Assembly (NCBI GenBank): GCA_964591245.1
Contig: CAZPZZ010000087.1
Location: 1 to 16,723 of the forward strand
Length of the DNA stretch: 16,723 bases
Source: CAZPZZ01 sp964591245
Lineage (GTDB): Bacteria; Acidobacteriota; Vicinamibacteria; Vicinamibacterales; UBA8438
Direction: 5' to 3'
Shown here: positions 14,780 through 16,723 of the stretch, piece by piece
Position numbering within the stretch: position 1 is the first letter of the stretch
Layout: each line of letters begins with the position of its first letter
Translations under genes and position numbers: made by a program
Notes under the pieces: generated by a model
Seen by the model: the letters and a program-made list of their open reading frames with translations, nothing else
Databases searched by the model: none
What the model was told of the DNA's origin: nothing

Positions 14780-15943
14780 TCAGGGAGTACCCACGGTGGT
14801 TGTCTGTTGGGCCAAGACATCCGCGTAAAACGTTTCGTATTGGGGAACGATGACATTGGAGCAGAAGCGTTGCAGCACCGCTGTCAAGGCGGCGGAGGTG
14901 ATCGCTTGATGATGTGTGCGGTCGGTGAGCAGGGCTATCCCACTCGCGGCCATGGCAGCGAGATCATGTGGCGGGTGAAGAAAGCCGGTCACGCCGTGGT
15001 CAATCACGCCAGGTAGACCACCGACGCGGGATGCGACGACAGGCACCTGGCAGGCCATAGCCTCGAGTGCCGCGAGGCCAAAGCTTTCCTCGGCAGATGG
15101 CAGCAAGAAGAGATCGGCGAGCGATAGCAACGGCACGACCTGGGCCTGTTCTCCAAGCTGTACGACCTCGTCACCCAATCCGAGGTCACGGGACCGTTGA
15201 GCGGCTCGGTCCAGATCGGGTCCGTCGCCAACGAGCAATAGCCGCGACGGAACCTGTTGTCGAATCTGAGCGAAGATGTCGATCACCGCTTCGGTGCGTT
15301 TGACCGGCCTGAAGTTTGAAACATGGACGACGAGCTGAAGGTCGTTGCGTCCGCCCGTAAAGCGCGCTCGGAGTTCTGGATCTTCCGTGCGCTGGTGGAT
15401 CTTGCAGTCGAGAAAATTTGGGATGACCCGGATGTCGGCTCGTACGGAGAGCTGACGACGTGTGTCGGCTTTCAGACTTTCGGATACCGCCGTCACACCG
15501 TCGGATTGGTCAATACAGAAGGCGGCAGTCTCCGAATACGATGGATCACTGCCGATGAGGGTCACGTCGGTGCCGTGCAGTGTCGTGATCACGCGGGGCA
15601 CCTTGGCGCCCGGGCTGTTGGCCAAGATTTGTCGGGCCAGATAGGCGGCGGCGGCGTGGGGAATTGCGTAATGCGCGTGGATGATGTCGAGATCGTGTTC
15701 GCGACTCACCTGTACAATCTTGTTCGATAGGGATAGTAAATATTGCGGTTCACGGAATAGCGGGTAACCCGGGGTCTGTACTGCATGAAATGCGGGCCCG
15801 ACGCCGTACACGGGTACCCGAAACGGCATCTCCGTGCTAATCAGCCGCACGTCATGCCGACGATCTGCCAGCGCCCGGGCCAGCTCCGTTGCTACGATGC
15901 CACTGCCCCCGACCGTGGGGTAACAGACGATCCCGACGTTCAT
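14780..15943 (-). CDS. bshA: N-acetyl-alpha-D-glucosaminyl L-malate synthase (BshA)
   Basis: The 387-residue GT4-family glycosyltransferase transfers GlcNAc from UDP-GlcNAc to L-malate, the first step of bacillithiol synthesis in the cytoplasm. The N-terminus VGIVCYPTVGGSGIVATELA is very close to known BshA proteins and separates it from general GT4 enzymes. Other landmarks are HGTDVT (123-128), the NFRPVKR loop (210-216) and the E286-x7-E294 motif in ESFGLAALEAMAC. The gene starts 9 bases after the bshB1 stop, with CTGAGG in the gap, so the two are clearly one transcript. The next step is carried out by the bshB1 product. bshC is not in this window. Confidence 0.92.
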   Translation of the reverse strand: MNVGIVCYPTVGGSGIVATELARALADRRHDVRLISTEMPFRVPVYGVGPAFHAVQTPGYPLFREPQYLLSLSNKIVQVSREHDLDIIHAHYAIPHAAAAYLARQILANSPGAKVPRVITTLHGTDVTLIGSDPSYSETAAFCIDQSDGVTAVSESLKADTRRQLSVRADIRVIPNFLDCKIHQRTEDPELRARFTGGRNDLQLVVHVSNFRPVKRTEAVIDIFAQIRQQVPSRLLLVGDGPDLDRAAQRSRDLGLGDEVVQLGEQAQVVPLLSLADLFLLPSAEESFGLAALEAMACQVPVVASRVGGLPGVIDHGVTGFLHPPHDLAAMAASGIALLTDRTHHQAITSAALTAVLQRFCSNVIVPQYETFYADVLAQQTTTVGTP

Positions 15944-15952
15944 CGCCTCAGG

Positions 15953-16651
15953 TTATTTCATTACGTCTGTGCGTAACACCGGCTCACGCACGACAAATCC
16001 TTCGGCGAACGCAACCCCGACCGCCGCGCCAAAACCAGCATCGCGGCTCTCGATGAGCTGGTGGAATCGCGGACTGGTCAGCCGTGTTGGTGCGGAGTCC
16101 TGACCCTCAGGGGTGAATTGGCTCCGGTGGCAGTTAAGCGCACGCCGCTTCACTCCATAGTACTCCGAGACGTCAACCACAAACGATGGGGGGATTGCAT
16201 CATTGATAAAGTAATAACAGATCCAGTCCGGACGCCAGGCGTCCCCGGCTGCTGTGAATTTACGCAGGCCGCTCCTGAAGACGGCGGTGGTCAAGACGTC
16301 GCTTGCCGCCACGTGATCAGGATGGCGGTCAGCCCAGTAGGGGATGACAACGGTAGATGGGCGATGTCGCCGGATGAATTCGGCGGCTTCTTTGACCTGT
16401 TGGCTACCTCCGATGGCTCCATCCGGCCATTCGAGATTCTCCCGCATTGAGACACCAAGGGCGGCTGCGCCGGCTTGCGCCTCGGCCAGCCGGACTTCTT
16501 CCGTGCCGTTGGTGCCAAGTTCGCCGCGTGTCAGATCGCAGAGTGCGACTGTTCGTCCAAGTTTTACCTGTTTTGCGACTGTGCCGCCGATGCCGATTTC
16601 AATATCGTCAGGGTGTGGTCCAAAAACTAACACATCCACGGGTGTACTCAT
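15953..16651 (-). CDS. bshB1: Bacillithiol biosynthesis deacetylase BshB1
   Basis: The 232-residue zinc enzyme removes the acetyl group from GlcNAc-malate to give GlcN-malate, the second step of bacillithiol synthesis. Zinc ligands lie in GPHPDDIEIG (H13, D16) and ADRHPDHVAAS (H110, H113). DLTRGELGTNGT (39-50) and CYYFINDAIPPSFVVDVS are typical of BshB1 within the PIG-L family, and placement directly before bshA supports the call. The ATG at 16651 gives the expected N-terminus and length. There is no strong ribosome binding site, and a -10-like TACAAT lies 9 bases upstream. The gene is first in the bshB1-bshA pair, and the unrelated-length PIG-L gene follows on the same strand. Confidence 0.93.
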   Translation of the reverse strand: MSTPVDVLVFGPHPDDIEIGIGGTVAKQVKLGRTVALCDLTRGELGTNGTEEVRLAEAQAGAAALGVSMRENLEWPDGAIGGSQQVKEAAEFIRRHRPSTVVIPYWADRHPDHVAASDVLTTAVFRSGLRKFTAAGDAWRPDWICYYFINDAIPPSFVVDVSEYYGVKRRALNCHRSQFTPEGQDSAPTRLTSPRFHQLIESRDAGFGAAVGVAFAEGFVVREPVLRTDVMK

Positions 16652-16660
16652 TACCCGCGC

Positions 16661-16666
16661 ATTGTA
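16661..16666 (-). promoter_or_regulatory. -10-like element upstream of bshB1
   Basis: The minus strand reads TACAAT, five of six matches to TATAAT, with 9 bases before the bshB1 ATG. I find no convincing -35 at 16-18 bases. The expected transcript would have only a few untranslated bases. Confidence 0.4.
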
Positions 16667-16723
16667 CCCGCCACACCGCTCATGATGACTGGGCGGTGGT
16701 CGTTGGTGCTCAAACCTTGCGGG

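Overview
The window (about 60% GC, dense, short spacers) looks like chromosome of a Gram-negative, didermic bacterium. The evidence is a TonB-dependent outer-membrane receptor, a Tat-exported PhoD phosphatase and several signal peptides. A bacillithiol gene pair (bshB1-bshA), a very large exported PIG-L/ThuA-type protein and an RskA-type anti-sigma factor together suggest Acidobacteriota, perhaps a Vicinamibacteria-like lineage. That assignment is inference from gene content only. I see no mobile element, CRISPR array, tRNA or rRNA.

Layout. (1) 1-3604: the 3' part of a TonB-dependent receptor (+) converges on a PhoD-family alkaline phosphatase (-). (2) 3710-9229: a histidine operon, hisI-hisG-hisD-hisB-hisH-hisF-hisA (+), mostly with overlapping or closely spaced genes. 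(3) 9503-10336: an exported HAD type II hydrolase (-), divergent from (4) 10481-11946: an ECF sigma factor and its membrane anti-sigma factor (+). (5) 12013-16651: on the minus strand, bshB1, bshA and then an 897-residue exported PIG-L family protein.

The main discovery is in the 327 bases between phoD and hisI. The region carries a promoter (TTGACA, 18-base spacer, TATGTT) and a 25-codon reading frame, too short for routine gene calling, whose residues 6-12 are HHHHAHH. Three mutually exclusive RNA hairpins follow: a 1:2 stem right after the last His codon, a 13-bp 2:3 antiterminator, and an 11-bp 3:4 terminator with seven U. hisI starts 39 bases after the U tract. This is a complete ribosome-mediated histidine attenuator. 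It lies outside the enteric bacteria in which the his leader is classically known, and the leader peptide appears to be translated from an almost leaderless transcript.

The his genes here supply HisG, HisI, HisA, HisH/HisF, HisB (dehydratase only) and HisD. HisE, HisC and histidinol-phosphate phosphatase are not present and must be encoded elsewhere. The hisI-first and hisF-before-hisA order differs from the common hisGDCBHAFI order. Two minus-strand genes (bshB1 and the large PIG-L gene) also have a -10-like hexamer 6-9 bases before the start and no clear Shine-Dalgarno sequence, which fits use of leaderless mRNAs in this organism.
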